Source of the DNA: Kiritimatiellota bacterium
GTDB taxonomy: Bacteria; Verrucomicrobiota; Kiritimatiellia; Kiritimatiellales; Tichowtungiaceae
Length of the DNA: 44,972 nucleotides
Assembly (NCBI GenBank): GCA_014381785.1
Contig: JACNKZ010000049.1
Span: forward strand, 1-44,972
Direction: 5' to 3'
The notes under the pieces are model-generated. The model ran no database searches and was not told where the DNA came from. It saw only the letters and a program-made list of their open reading frames with translations. A program made the translations under genes and the position numbers. Positions 16,159 to 24,905 of this stretch are shown here, piece by piece (positions within the stretch are counted from its first letter, which is position 1; every line of letters begins with the position of its first letter).

Positions 16159-17292
16159 CCCGTACTTTTCGCACTCTTCGATGGCGTAGCGATCGGTACA
16201 ACCGGCGACGTAGTCGCAGACGGTGCGCATGAGCCCCTCTTCTTCAAGACGGCTCTGCGCTTTTATGCCCATGGTTTCAGGATGATCGACGTAGTGAAGG
16301 AAAAGTCCGCGCATGAGTTCAACGGCTTCACTGTTCGCGTCAGCTACGCCGGGATGATAGTAGAGCTGCTGATAAAGGAAGTCGGCGAATTCCTTGAGCA
16401 TACCGGTCATTTCATCACTAAAAATAATCAGACGTTCCGGCGCATTCATGATGTCGGCAATACCATGCGGATGATGGTTCTCGAGCCGGCGGCGGCCTTC
16501 GGTTAGAACATCCTGCGCCTGCAGATCGAGAAGGTTGCGGATGGTAATGCGACGGTGCTGATCTTCATCGAGCCCCGCATACTGCTCATCCGTGCGGGCG
16601 GCGGCCTTTTTCCAGAAAGCGAGTTCACGAAGCTGGGTGAGTGTAATGAGCCCGGCAGAGAGGCCGTCATCCACATCATGAGCATGGTAGCTCATATCGT
16701 CGGCCACATCCGCAACCTGCGCTTCCAGATACTGGAAGGGCCCGATGGGGTGTCCGTCGAGCTCCGCGCCGGGGGCGGCGGCTTCGTGCTTGAGCAGTCC
16801 GGCGCGCACCTCCCAGGTGAGGTTAAGGCCGGGAAAGCCGGGATATTGATACTCGAGTCTATTCACCGCGCGCAGGCTCTGCAGGTTGTGGTCGAACCCT
16901 CCGTGATCTTTCATGAGCTCGTTGAGCACATGTTCGCCGCGATGGCCAAAGGGGCTGTGGCCCACATCATGGGCCAGGCAGATGGTCTCGGTGAGGTCTT
17001 CGTTGACGCGGAAGGCGCGGGCGAGGGTTCGGCCGACGGCGGTCATCTCCATGGTATGGGTCAGTCGCGTGCGATAGTGATCGGCCGTTCCATTGACAAA
17101 AACCTGTGTTTTATATTCAAGCCGGCGAAAACAGCGGCTGTGCAGGACCCGGTCGCGATCCCGCTGAAAACAGGAACGCACCGGATGGGCGTCCTCTTCA
17201 TATCTGCGTCCACGGCTAGTCGCGCTGTGCGCAGCGTACGGGGCCAGACCGTTGTCCTCCAGAGTTTCCCATGCCTGCCGATTGTTTGTCAT
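16150..17292 (-). CDS. dgt: dGTPase-like HD-domain deoxynucleoside triphosphate triphosphohydrolase
   Basis: 380 residues. The HD metal site is visible as R-T-R-L-T-H-T-M-E (H79) and C-L-A-H-D-V-G-H-S-P-F-G-H (H108, D109), the pattern of dGTP triphosphohydrolase-like proteins. These enzymes cleave dNTPs to nucleoside and triphosphate, balancing pools or limiting phage. The length fits the shorter 'dGTPase-like, type 2' group rather than E. coli Dgt (505), so substrate choice is open. The last codons and stop (K-Y-G-V-V) lie at or inside the right end of an inverted-repeat element, so the native C-terminus may have been altered by it. It is divergent from the NUDIX gene. Confidence 0.92.
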   Translation of the reverse strand: MTNNRQAWETLEDNGLAPYAAHSATSRGRRYEEDAHPVRSCFQRDRDRVLHSRCFRRLEYKTQVFVNGTADHYRTRLTHTMEMTAVGRTLARAFRVNEDLTETICLAHDVGHSPFGHRGEHVLNELMKDHGGFDHNLQSLRAVNRLEYQYPGFPGLNLTWEVRAGLLKHEAAAPGAELDGHPIGPFQYLEAQVADVADDMSYHAHDVDDGLSAGLITLTQLRELAFWKKAAARTDEQYAGLDEDQHRRITIRNLLDLQAQDVLTEGRRRLENHHPHGIADIMNAPERLIIFSDEMTGMLKEFADFLYQQLYYHPGVADANSEAVELMRGLFLHYVDHPETMGIKAQSRLEEEGLMRTVCDYVAGCTDRYAIEECEKYGVV

Positions 17293-17394
17293 TAACGGTA
17301 TCCTAAGCGCAGAAGATCATTTGACCAATGACACGGCATGAAAAAACCGCTACGTTCCGCATCTGGTGGAGACACCGGAGGAGGAGCACAAAAT

Positions 17395-17946
17395 ATGCGC
17401 GAAAAAACGATTGGAAGCCGCACGGTTTTTGAAGGACGCATCATGCGCGTCGAGGTGCTGGATGTTGAACTGCCGGACGGGCGCGTTGCGACCCGCGAAA
17501 TTGTGCGCCACGGTCCGGCCGTGGCCGTCGTAGCCCGCCGCCGTGACGGCCGGTTCGTCTTTATCCGCCAATTTCGCAAGGCCATGGAGCGGATCTGCTT
17601 CGAAGTGATGGCTGGCAACTGCGACCCCGGGGAAGAAGCGGAAGTTTCAGCCATACGGGAACTCCGCGAAGAAACCGGCTATGAACCCGACGCCATCCGC
17701 TTCCTCGCGCCGATCTACCCGTCGGTCGGCTACTGCGATGAGCGGATTGATGTCTTCTACGCCGACGTCCACGAGCCGGGCGACACCGACTTTGACCACG
17801 ACGAGGAGATCGAAACCGTTCTGCTGACGGAAGAGGAAATGGACGAAATGATCCGCGCCGGCGAGGTGCAAGACGCTAAAACCCTGGCCGTCTGGGCGCT
17901 CTGGAAAATATTCAATTCTCAACAATCAATGAACATTGCTCATTGA
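17395..17946 (+). CDS. NUDIX hydrolase, ADP-ribose pyrophosphatase-like
   Basis: ATG 17395 has GGAGGAG about 12 bases upstream and gives 183 residues; an in-frame ATG at 17338 lacks a site. The complete Nudix box is present: G-N-C-D-P-G-E-E-A-E-V-S-A-I-R-E-L-R-E-E, then T-G-Y. Upstream V-R-H-G-P-A-V-A-V-V-A and I-R-Q-F-R are typical of ADP-sugar pyrophosphatases (NudF/ADPRase), which turn ADP-ribose into AMP and ribose 5-phosphate. The Pro-containing stretch about 15 residues after the box (A-P-I-Y-P-S-V-G-Y) supports this subgroup. Substrate not proven. Confidence 0.9.
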   Translation: MREKTIGSRTVFEGRIMRVEVLDVELPDGRVATREIVRHGPAVAVVARRRDGRFVFIRQFRKAMERICFEVMAGNCDPGEEAEVSAIRELREETGYEPDAIRFLAPIYPSVGYCDERIDVFYADVHEPGDTDFDHDEEIETVLLTEEEMDEMIRAGEVQDAKTLAVWALWKIFNSQQSMNIAH

Positions 17947-17964
17947 GAATCGGATATTGAAAAT

Positions 17965-18288
17965 TTAAATGGCCAGTAGGCCGGTCAGCTGCAGAACAAA
18001 CAGCAGCACACAAATCAGGCACAGACTGATCGACCAGAACGGCAACGGACTCTGATCCTCCGAGCGGCGGACCACCTTTACGGCCGTTGCCAAAACGCCC
18101 AACAGCAGAGTGAAACCCAATACGGACAGGAATGAGCGCTGGTTTTGATCTGCATACGGCACACTGGAACCGGCGCGACCAACCAGCGGCAGCAGCATGC
18201 AGGTGAAGAAAAAGGAAAGACCAGCCGCGACGGTTAACACGCTACCGGTCACCGGTTTCAGTAGAATTGTTTTAAGATCGTTTTTCAT
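17965..18288 (-). CDS. Small membrane protein, three predicted helices, unknown
   Basis: 107 residues with hydrophobic segments at ~15-36 (S-V-L-T-V-A-A-G-L-S-F-F-F-T), ~52-69 (F-L-S-V-L-G-F-T-L-L-L-G-V-L-A) and ~83-105 (F-W-S-I-S-L-C-L-I-C-V-L-L-F). The loops are short and charged. I recognise no family. An AAAGGGCGG stretch upstream of ATG 18288 is a plausible ribosome site. It lies between convergent and divergent neighbours and is probably a single gene; the palindrome array upstream of uvrA is also its upstream region. Confidence 0.6.
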   Translation of the reverse strand: MKNDLKTILLKPVTGSVLTVAAGLSFFFTCMLLPLVGRAGSSVPYADQNQRSFLSVLGFTLLLGVLATAVKVVRRSEDQSPLPFWSISLCLICVLLFVLQLTGLLAI

Positions 18289-18302
18289 ATCCGCCCTTTA
18301 TA

Positions 18303-18392
18303 GTTCCAAACCTTGGGAAAATACAGGCTGTTTTTTCCAAGGTTTGGAAAACCAACTACGTCGGAGCTTGCTGTTTTTCCAAGGTCTGGAAA
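18303..18392. repeat. Array of three TTTCCAA-N3-TTGGAAA palindromes upstream of uvrA
   Basis: Centres are 18311 (degenerate: GTTCCAA-ACC-TTGGGAAA), 18342 (perfect, GGT) and 18384 (one mismatch, GGT). Spacings are 31 and 42 bp. The last site ends 9 bp before the uvrA ATG, so it covers the place where a ribosome site would normally be; a bound protein or the RNA hairpin could affect uvrA expression. The array fills the divergent gap with the small membrane protein. Confidence 0.85.
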
Positions 18393-18401
18393 AATAGCGG
18401 C

Positions 18402-21320
18402 ATGAGTGAAAAATGGATCACCGTCACTGGCGCGCGCGAGCACAACCTCAAAAATGTGGATGTGCGGATTCCGCGCAATAAACTCACCGTCATCACCGGC
18501 TTGAGCGGTTCAGGTAAATCGAGCCTCGCCTTCGACACGCTCTACGCCGAAGGCCAGCGCAAATATGTCGAAAGCCTCTCAGCCTACGCCCGCCAGTTTC
18601 TCGACCAGATGCAAAAACCCGATGTCGACACCATTGAGGGCCTCTCGCCCGCCATCTCCATCGAGCAGCGTACGGCAGGTTCCAACCCGCGCTCCATCGT
18701 CGCCACCGTCACCGAAATCCACGACTACCTGCGCCTGCTTTTTCCAGCCATTGGAAACGTCCACTGCCCCGGGTGTGGCAAACCGATCCAGCAGCAGAGC
18801 GCCGAGAACATCGTCGAGCAGCTGCTGGACATTCCGGCCAAAACCAAAGTGATGTTGCTCGCCCCGCTGGTGCGCGGACGCAAAGGCAAGCACGAAGAGG
18901 TGTTCGAGACGATCCGCAAGCAGGGCTTTGTGCGCGTGCGCGTCGACGGCGAACTCTACGAAATCGAACACGCCCCCGATCTGGAGAAAAATAAAAAACA
19001 CACCATCGAGGCGGTCGTCGACCGGCTGGTCATTGACTCCGCCGTGCGCAGCCGCATCAACGACTCGGTCGAGCTCGCGCTCTCCACCGGCGAGGGACTG
19101 CTGATCGCCATGGTTCAAACCGGAGACAAATGGGCCGACCGGCTCTACTCCGAAAAAAACGCCTGTCTCGACTGCAACATCAGTTTTGAAACCCTCACAC
19201 CCAAACACTTTTCGTTCAACAGTCCCTACGGCGCCTGCCCAACCTGCCACGGCCTGGGCAACATGCTCACCTTCGACGAAGAGCTGATTGTCCCCAACGA
19301 AGAGCTGCCGCTCGAAGAATGCGTTCACCCGTGGCGGCGCGGCGGGCGCCGAGCCATCATCTACTACAAAAAACTGCTGTCCGCCGTCGCCGACAACTAC
19401 GGCATCGATCTAAACACCCCGTTCAACGAGCTGCCCGCCTCCTTTAAGAAAATTCTCTTCTACGGCTCGGACGAACCCATCAGCTACTACATGCGCCGCC
19501 GGAAAATCGAAAAACCCTTCGAAGGCATCATCCCCAACCTGCAGCGCCGTTACACGGAAAGCGACAGCGACTGGACGCAAGACCGTCTGCGCGCCTACAT
19601 GGGCCAGCAGCAGTGCACCGACTGCCACGGCGCGCGCCTGCGGCCCGAAAGTCTCGCCTGCACCGTCAACGGACAGAACATCCACCAACTCTGCTCCCTC
19701 TCCATCGACCGCGCGCAGGAGTTTTTCCAAACATTGGAAGGGAATAGTGGCAAAGGGCAAGGGGCAAAGGGCAAAGGAAAAACGGAAAGCTCTGCGATCA
19801 CTCGCCACTCGCCACCCGACACTCGCCACCCTCCGGGGTTAACCCCGGAGGAGGCGCACATCGCCCGCGACATCCTCAAAGAAATCCGCGCGCGTCTCGG
19901 CTTTATGATCGATGTGGGGCTCGACTACCTCACCCTCGACCGCGAAAGCGGCACGCTCTCCGGCGGCGAAGCGCAGCGCATCCGGCTCGCCACGCAGATC
20001 GGCTCGCGCCTGACCGGCGTGCTCTACGTGCTCGACGAGCCAAGCATCGGCCTGCACCAGCGCGATAACGACCGTCTGCTCGCCACCCTTAAAGAGTTGC
20101 GCGACCTCGGCAATACCGTTGTCGTTGTCGAACACGACGAGCAGACCATCCGCGAGGCCGACCACGTGATCGACCTCGGCCCCGGCGCGGGCGTCCACGG
20201 CGGCGAGATCGTTTTTGCAGGCACGCCAAAACAACTGCTGAAAGCCAAAAACTCACTGACCGCGCAGTACATGCGGCGCGAAACCCAGATCGAAGTGCCA
20301 AAAAAACGGACCAAAGCAACGAACGGCTTCCTCGAAATTAAAGGGGCGTCCGAAAACAATCTCAAAAACGTGAACGTGAAAATTCCGCTCGGACTGTTCA
20401 CCTGCGTCACCGGGGTTTCCGGCTCCGGCAAAAGCACGCTCACCGACGATGTGCTGCGCCGCGCCCTCTTCCGCCATTTCCACGGTTCCAAGGAACGTCC
20501 CGGAAAACACAAGGAACTGCTCGGCGTTGAGCAGATCGACAAGGTAATCGTGATCGATCAGTCGCCGATCGGTCGCACCCCGCGATCCAACCCCGTCACC
20601 TATACCGGCGCCTTTTCGATTATCCGCGATCTTTTCGCGCAGCTGCCCGCCTCGAAGGTGCGCGGCTATAAACCGGGGCGGTTCAGCTTCAACGTCAAGG
20701 GCGGCCGCTGCGAGCACTGCACCGGCGACGGTCTGCTCAAAATCGAAATGCACTTTCTGCCGGATGTCTATGTGACCTGCCCGCAGTGCAACGGCAAACG
20801 TTACAACCGCGAAACACTTGAAGTGCACTACGGCGGCAAAAGCATCGCCGATGTGCTCGCCATGACGATCAATGAAGCCTGCGAATTTTTCAGCGCGATC
20901 CCCGGCGTGGAGCGCAAACTGCGCACGTTGCGCGAAGTCGGGCTCGGCTACCTTTGCCTCGGTCAGTCCGCCACCACGCTCTCCGGCGGCGAGGCCCAGC
21001 GCATCAAGCTCTCCTCCGAGCTGAGCAAAAAGGCGACCGGCAAAACACTCTACATTCTCGACGAACCGACCACCGGGCTGCACTTCGCCGATGTCCATAA
21101 GCTGATTGAGGTGCTCGAAACACTGCGCGACGGCGGCAATACCGTGCTGGTGATTGAGCATAACCTCGATGTAATCAAACGCGCCGACTGGCTGATCGAC
21201 CTCGGCCCCGAGGGCGGGGAGCGCGGCGGAAAGGTCGTCGTCGCCGGTACCCCCGAAAAGGTCGCCGCCCACCCAAAATCCTATACGGGAAAATACTTGG
21301 CAGAATTGCTAGGGGAATAG
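18402..21320 (+). CDS. uvrA: Excinuclease ABC subunit A (UvrA) with a repeat-derived insertion
   Basis: UvrA scans DNA for bulky lesions and loads UvrB. Landmarks are Walker A1 G-L-S-G-S-G-K-S (33-40), zinc module 1 (C-L-D-C ... C-P-T-C near 249-277), signature 1 L-S-G-G-E-A-Q-R with [11 protein letters not shown], Walker A2 G-V-S-G-S-G-K-S-T, zinc module 2 (C-E-H-C ... C-P-Q-C) and L-D-E-P-T-T-G-L-H. The 972 residues are 32 more than E. coli (940). The excess is explained by residues ~447-479, a Gly/Lys then Arg/His/Pro-rich stretch made of low-complexity DNA repeats, between E-F-F-Q-T-L-E and [11 protein letters not shown]. All catalytic motifs remain in frame, so the protein is probably active. 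Confidence 0.98.
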   Translation: MSEKWITVTGAREHNLKNVDVRIPRNKLTVITGLSGSGKSSLAFDTLYAEGQRKYVESLSAYARQFLDQMQKPDVDTIEGLSPAISIEQRTAGSNPRSIVATVTEIHDYLRLLFPAIGNVHCPGCGKPIQQQSAENIVEQLLDIPAKTKVMLLAPLVRGRKGKHEEVFETIRKQGFVRVRVDGELYEIEHAPDLEKNKKHTIEAVVDRLVIDSAVRSRINDSVELALSTGEGLLIAMVQTGDKWADRLYSEKNACLDCNISFETLTPKHFSFNSPYGACPTCHGLGNMLTFDEELIVPNEELPLEECVHPWRRGGRRAIIYYKKLLSAVADNYGIDLNTPFNELPASFKKILFYGSDEPISYYMRRRKIEKPFEGIIPNLQRRYTESDSDWTQDRLRAYMGQQQCTDCHGARLRPESLACTVNGQNIHQLCSLSIDRAQEFFQTLEGNSGKGQGAKGKGKTESSAITRHSPPDTRHPPGLTPEEAHIARDILKEIRARLGFMIDVGLDYLTLDRESGTLSGGEAQRIRLATQIGSRLTGVLYVLDEPSIGLHQRDNDRLLATLKELRDLGNTVVVVEHDEQTIREADHVIDLGPGAGVHGGEIVFAGTPKQLLKAKNSLTAQYMRRETQIEVPKKRTKATNGFLEIKGASENNLKNVNVKIPLGLFTCVTGVSGSGKSTLTDDVLRRALFRHFHGSKERPGKHKELLGVEQIDKVIVIDQSPIGRTPRSNPVTYTGAFSIIRDLFAQLPASKVRGYKPGRFSFNVKGGRCEHCTGDGLLKIEMHFLPDVYVTCPQCNGKRYNRETLEVHYGGKSIADVLAMTINEACEFFSAIPGVERKLRTLREVGLGYLCLGQSATTLSGGEAQRIKLSSELSKKATGKTLYILDEPTTGLHFADVHKLIEVLETLRDGGNTVLVIEHNLDVIKRADWLIDLGPEGGERGGKVVVAGTPEKVAAHPKSYTGKYLAELLGE
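18741..18757. repeat. Palindrome TTTCCAG-CCA-TTGGAAA in uvrA
   Basis: One arm mismatch, centred at 18749, translated F-P-A-I-G-N: the third reading frame of the motif, the only case in this window. Spacing to flanking conserved UvrA residues (Y-L-R-L-L-F ... C-P) equals that of E. coli as I remember it, so it could also be chance convergence. Confidence 0.55.
19724..19740. repeat. Palindrome TTTCCAA-ACA-TTGGAAG in uvrA
   Basis: One mismatch in the right arm, centred at 19732, read F-Q-T-L-E-G. It directly abuts the low-complexity insertion that follows. Confidence 0.8.
19741..19851. repeat. In-frame repeat-derived insertion in uvrA with a 22-bp palindrome
   Basis: The segment consists of AAGGGCAAGGGGC-like purine repeats (19749-19780), CACTCGCCACTCGCCAC-like repeats (19799-19829), and a perfect palindrome whose core is CTCCGGGGTTAACCCCGGAG (19831-19850, extending one base each side). 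It encodes roughly 33 residues absent from typical UvrA. Base use differs sharply from the surrounding gene. Confidence 0.8.
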
Positions 21321-21334
21321 GATACTCCCCGCCA

Positions 21335-23818
21335 ATGAAACACCGTCTTTTTAAACCTTCTGTTCTAATGCTTCTACTTGCGCCTGCGCTGTTTGCGCAG
21401 GACTTTTCCATCCGCGCCATTGAGGCCGCGCTGGAGGATGAACTGTACCCGCTGGCCGAGCAACAGATCTGGAACGCACTCAGCATTGACCGAAACATCG
21501 AAGAGAAAACCGAACTCACGATCCTGCTGGTTCGATCACTCATCGGGCAGCAACGTTATGACGATGCCGTTATTCTGACGGAAGAGTCCTCCCACCTGCT
21601 GCAACAGGATGCTTTCACCTACTGGAAAGCGCGGGCATACTTCGAGGCTGGCGAGATAGATTCGGTTTTCCAAACCTTGGAAACCTTACCCAAAAACAGC
21701 ACCTACCTCCCTGCCGCCCTGCGGCTGAAGGGCCGCGCGGCCGATACAAACGGTGATCTCCGGGATGCTGAAAAGTTTTTTGAGCAATTCGAAAAACAGT
21801 TCCCGGAAAACGAAAACGCCGCACAAAACCTGCTCGATCTCGCGGATATCAATTTGAAGCGCGGGCGGGGAAGACCGGCCGTAAAAACCCTGAACAAACT
21901 GTTGGAACGATTCCCTGAAAGTGCGGAAGCGAACTTCGCCCGCTTATTGCTGGCCCGCGAGCTGATTGCCGATGACGGGAAAAAAGAGCGGGAGGAAGCC
22001 TCCGAGCTGCTCACCCGACTTGGCTCGAATGAAACCGCCCTCGCGCGCCTGCGCATCGCCGCCTGGGTGGAGCTGGCTGCGCTGGAGAAACGAATGGATC
22101 GCCCGGCTGTCGCCGCAGAGGCGTTGCTCAACGCGGAAAACCTGACCGCCGAAAACGTCGTGCGCGTTCGCCAGAAAACCGCCCGCGCCAATCTACTGAT
22201 GGATGAAGGCAAAACCAAAGAGGCCTTTGATCTGTTTGACGAAACCATTCAGTCTGCGGCCAACAAAGAGCTCGCCACGGAGGTTCTCATTCAAAAAGCA
22301 GAAGCTCTGCTGGATGACGGGCAGTGCGCTGCGGCCGAACAGGCTTTTCAGGCCTGCTTAAACGTCACCGAGCAGCTCCCGTTGCAAACCCGGGCCCTCT
22401 CCGGCAAAGGGTGGAGTCTCTGGGAGCAGGAACGCTACGAGGAGGCCGCCGTGGCCTTTGAACAGGCGGCCGCCAAAAGCACCGATCCATCCGACTGTGT
22501 GACGACACGCGTCAAAGCCGGCGATGCCCGCCTTTCGGCTGGCCAATACGAACTAGCCTATACAAATTATCAGATCGTCAATCAGACCGAGCCCACTCAC
22601 CCGCTCGCGGCACGCGCCAGTTATCAAAGCGGGGTTGCCCTGCTGCGAACTGGCAACATTGAAGAGGCTCAACTTCAGTTTCGCCTGACAGAGGCGGATT
22701 TTCCTGACAGCGAATTCGCACCGCGCGCCGCGCTGCAGCTGGCTGAGCTACTCAAAAAAGAAACCCAACTGGATGCCGCGCTGCAGGAATATATCCGCAT
22801 CGCCGGACAGTACACCGATGCGGCAACCCGCGCCACAGCCCTGCACCAGCAGGGACTGATCCTCTTCCAGTTCAACCGCTATGCGGACGCACTCAACATC
22901 TTCGACTCCATCGCCGAAACCTATCCGGATGCCGCCGAAACCCCTCAGGCATTTTACATGCGCGGGTTCTGCCGCTATCTGCAGGGGAATGCCGAAGAGG
23001 CGCTCGCGATTTTTAACGTCTATGTTGAAAAATTCCCGGATTCGCTCTGGACGCCAGAGGTGCTCTTTTTGGTGGGCGAACACGCCTACAATCGAGGAGA
23101 CTACCTCCGGGCCCAAACAACATTTTTCAACATTGCCAAGCAGTTCCCGCAACACGACCTCGCCGACAACTCCCTCTTCTGGGCCGGAAATGCTCTGCTC
23201 CGGCAGGACAATTTCATCGAGGCCTTCAGCACCTACACCCGGCTCGCCAAGGAATACCCGCAGAGCGACCTTCTTCTGCAAACCCGCTTCGCACAGGGCG
23301 AAGCCTTAACAGAGCTCGGCGAGTTTTCACGAGCGATTCTCGCCTACGAAGAAATTATTAAAACCGTGCCGGACAACCCACTGGCCGACCGCGCCCGCGG
23401 CCGGCTCGGCGACTGCCTTTTCACACTGGGTGCCACAGAGCCGGGCCGTTATCAGGAAGCTCTGGCGGCCTATCAAATGCTCTATAAACGACCTGGGACC
23501 CCTTTTGCACTGAAGCTGCAGGCCCTCTATAAAATCGCGCGCTGTAATGACAAAACAGGCCAGAGCGACCGGGCCTTCACCCGATACATGGAAGCGGTCT
23601 ATAGTATCGCCGAACAGAGCACCCCTCTCTCACCCGAAGCCGCTCTCTGGTTCACCCGCGCCGCCTTCGAGGCCGCCGCCATCCAGGAGCAGCAGCAGAA
23701 CTGGAAAGAGGCCGTTCATATTTACAAACGCATCGTTCAGGCAGGGGTCTCTGCTCAAAACGAGGCACAAAACCGTATAGAAAAAATTCAACGCGAACAC
23801 GCGGATGTATTTCAGTAA
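21335..23818 (+). CDS. Large periplasmic TPR protein (CpoB/BamD-like repeats)
   Basis: 827 residues with a signal peptide (M-K-H-R-L-F-K-P-S-V-L-M-L-L-L-A-P-A-L-F-A) and then almost only TPR-type helical pairs. Repeated patterns include A-x-x-x-F-x-x-x-x-x-x-F-P-x-S, e.g. N-A-Q-L-Q-F-style units, L-A-I-F-N-V-Y-V-E-K-F-P-D-S and A-F-S-T-Y-T-R-L-A-K-E-Y-P-Q-S. Such proteins scaffold envelope complexes. It begins 14 bp after uvrA and is followed at 12 bp by ExbB/ExbD/TonB-like genes, an arrangement common for TPR partners of ExbBD motors in the PVC group and related phyla. A palindrome at 21667-21683 reads F-Q-T-L-E-T. No enzymatic domain is seen. Confidence 0.85.
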   Translation: MKHRLFKPSVLMLLLAPALFAQDFSIRAIEAALEDELYPLAEQQIWNALSIDRNIEEKTELTILLVRSLIGQQRYDDAVILTEESSHLLQQDAFTYWKARAYFEAGEIDSVFQTLETLPKNSTYLPAALRLKGRAADTNGDLRDAEKFFEQFEKQFPENENAAQNLLDLADINLKRGRGRPAVKTLNKLLERFPESAEANFARLLLARELIADDGKKEREEASELLTRLGSNETALARLRIAAWVELAALEKRMDRPAVAAEALLNAENLTAENVVRVRQKTARANLLMDEGKTKEAFDLFDETIQSAANKELATEVLIQKAEALLDDGQCAAAEQAFQACLNVTEQLPLQTRALSGKGWSLWEQERYEEAAVAFEQAAAKSTDPSDCVTTRVKAGDARLSAGQYELAYTNYQIVNQTEPTHPLAARASYQSGVALLRTGNIEEAQLQFRLTEADFPDSEFAPRAALQLAELLKKETQLDAALQEYIRIAGQYTDAATRATALHQQGLILFQFNRYADALNIFDSIAETYPDAAETPQAFYMRGFCRYLQGNAEEALAIFNVYVEKFPDSLWTPEVLFLVGEHAYNRGDYLRAQTTFFNIAKQFPQHDLADNSLFWAGNALLRQDNFIEAFSTYTRLAKEYPQSDLLLQTRFAQGEALTELGEFSRAILAYEEIIKTVPDNPLADRARGRLGDCLFTLGATEPGRYQEALAAYQMLYKRPGTPFALKLQALYKIARCNDKTGQSDRAFTRYMEAVYSIAEQSTPLSPEAALWFTRAAFEAAAIQEQQQNWKEAVHIYKRIVQAGVSAQNEAQNRIEKIQREHADVFQ
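21667..21683. repeat. Palindrome TTTCCAA-ACC-TTGGAAA in the TPR gene
   Basis: Perfect arms, centred at 21675, read F-Q-T-L-E-T within a TPR helix where this hydrophobic/charged pattern is well tolerated. Confidence 0.85.
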
Positions 23819-23830
23819 AAGGAGTCAGTT

Positions 23831-24460
23831 ATGTTGAATTGGATACACAGTGGCGGCCCGGTCATGTGGCTTATTCTGGCCGGTGGCTTCATCGCCCTCG
23901 TCATCTTTCTGGAGCGCCTGTTCCATCTGCACAGGGCGCAGATTGAAATTGATGATTTCATTAACGGGATCACCACAAACCTGAAACACGGCAACGAACT
24001 TGAAGCCATCACCATCTGCGATCAGACGCCCGGCCCGGCCGCCCTGCTGGTGCGCACCGCGATCATCAATTCAAAAGAGAAAAAAGAAGATCTGATCAAA
24101 GCGGTTCAGCTGGCGGGTATTCAGGAAGTTCCGCGTCTGGAGCGACACACCAACCTGCTCATCACCCTCGCGCAGGTGCTGCCGATGCTCGGACTGCTCG
24201 GCACGGTGCTCGGACTGCTCACAATGCTCGTAATGCTCCAGCAGGGCTCTCCGATAGCGGAAATCGGCGATCTGGCCGGCGGCCTGTGGGGCGCCCTGCT
24301 TACCACCGCCGCCGGACTCATCACCGGCATCCCCGCCTACGCCGGCTACCACTTCCTCATCAGCCGCGTGGAATCCATTGCCCTCGACATGGAGCAGGCT
24401 GCCGGGGAAATCATCTGCTTTCTGACCCGTCCGGAAACAGGAGTACACAATGAGTCGTAA
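23831..24460 (+). CDS. exbB: MotA/TolQ/ExbB-family proton channel protein (second copy)
   Basis: 209 residues, three membrane helices: ~13-32 (V-M-W-L-I-L-A-G-G-F-I-A-L-V-I-F-L), ~112-135 and ~145-175. Family-conserved stretches are L-I-T-L-A-Q-V-L-P-M-L-G-L-L-G-T-V-L-G and G-L-W-G-A-L-L-T-T-A-A-G-L. The ribosome site AAGGAG precedes ATG 23831. It overlaps the ExbD-like gene by 11 bp. As it groups with a TonB-like protein and a TPR protein rather than TolB/Pal, I call it ExbB-type, energising outer-membrane transport or another envelope process. Confidence 0.9.
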   Translation: MLNWIHSGGPVMWLILAGGFIALVIFLERLFHLHRAQIEIDDFINGITTNLKHGNELEAITICDQTPGPAALLVRTAIINSKEKKEDLIKAVQLAGIQEVPRLERHTNLLITLAQVLPMLGLLGTVLGLLTMLVMLQQGSPIAEIGDLAGGLWGALLTTAAGLITGIPAYAGYHFLISRVESIALDMEQAAGEIICFLTRPETGVHNES

Positions 24461-24905
24461 CGACTGCGAAGCCGTCCTGCATCTACACCGCATGTTCCGG
24501 CCGCGCCGCCGGACCGGCCGCGGCTTTCTCACCGGCACCGTATTCCTTGATGCCGCCCTGTTGATTTCCGCCTTCGTGCTGGCCACCTCGCCCTTTGTGC
24601 GCAAGCCCGGCATCCTGCTCGACCTTCCGGTTTCCACTCAGGCCGGCGGCATCCGCTTCAACGACATGGTTCTCAGCATCTCCCGCGAAGGACTGATCTT
24701 CTTTGATGACGAACTGGTCTCCCTCGACCGCCTGCAACCCGCATTGCGCGCCGCCGCGCAGGCGCAACCCGGAGTCGCATTGATCCTTGAAGCCGACCAG
24801 TCCATTCAGCAATCAACCGTAACCGCTGTATACGACGCCGCGGCCGCGGCCGGTTTCCGGCAGGTTTTCATCGCAACCCAGAATGCTGCTCAACCCGCAC
24901 CGTGA
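24450..24905 (+). CDS. exbD: ExbD/TolR-family protein (second copy)
   Basis: 151 residues: a basic N-terminus, a single helix (~31-49) with the conserved membrane aspartate D34 (T-V-F-L-D-A-A-L-L-I-S), and a periplasmic domain ending V-Y-D-A-A-A-A-A-G-F-R-Q-V-F-I-A-T, as in ExbD. The N-terminal 30 residues are longer and more Arg-rich than usual. It overlaps exbB by 11 bp and its stop overlaps the next start (GTGA). Confidence 0.88.
   Translation: MSRNDCEAVLHLHRMFRPRRRTGRGFLTGTVFLDAALLISAFVLATSPFVRKPGILLDLPVSTQAGGIRFNDMVLSISREGLIFFDDELVSLDRLQPALRAAAQAQPGVALILEADQSIQQSTVTAVYDAAAAAGFRQVFIATQNAAQPAP

Noticed and set aside
19749-19829. Short direct repeats in uvrA as a CRISPR-like array
   Set aside because: Units are 6-11 bp, contiguous and without unique spacers; no cas genes in the window.
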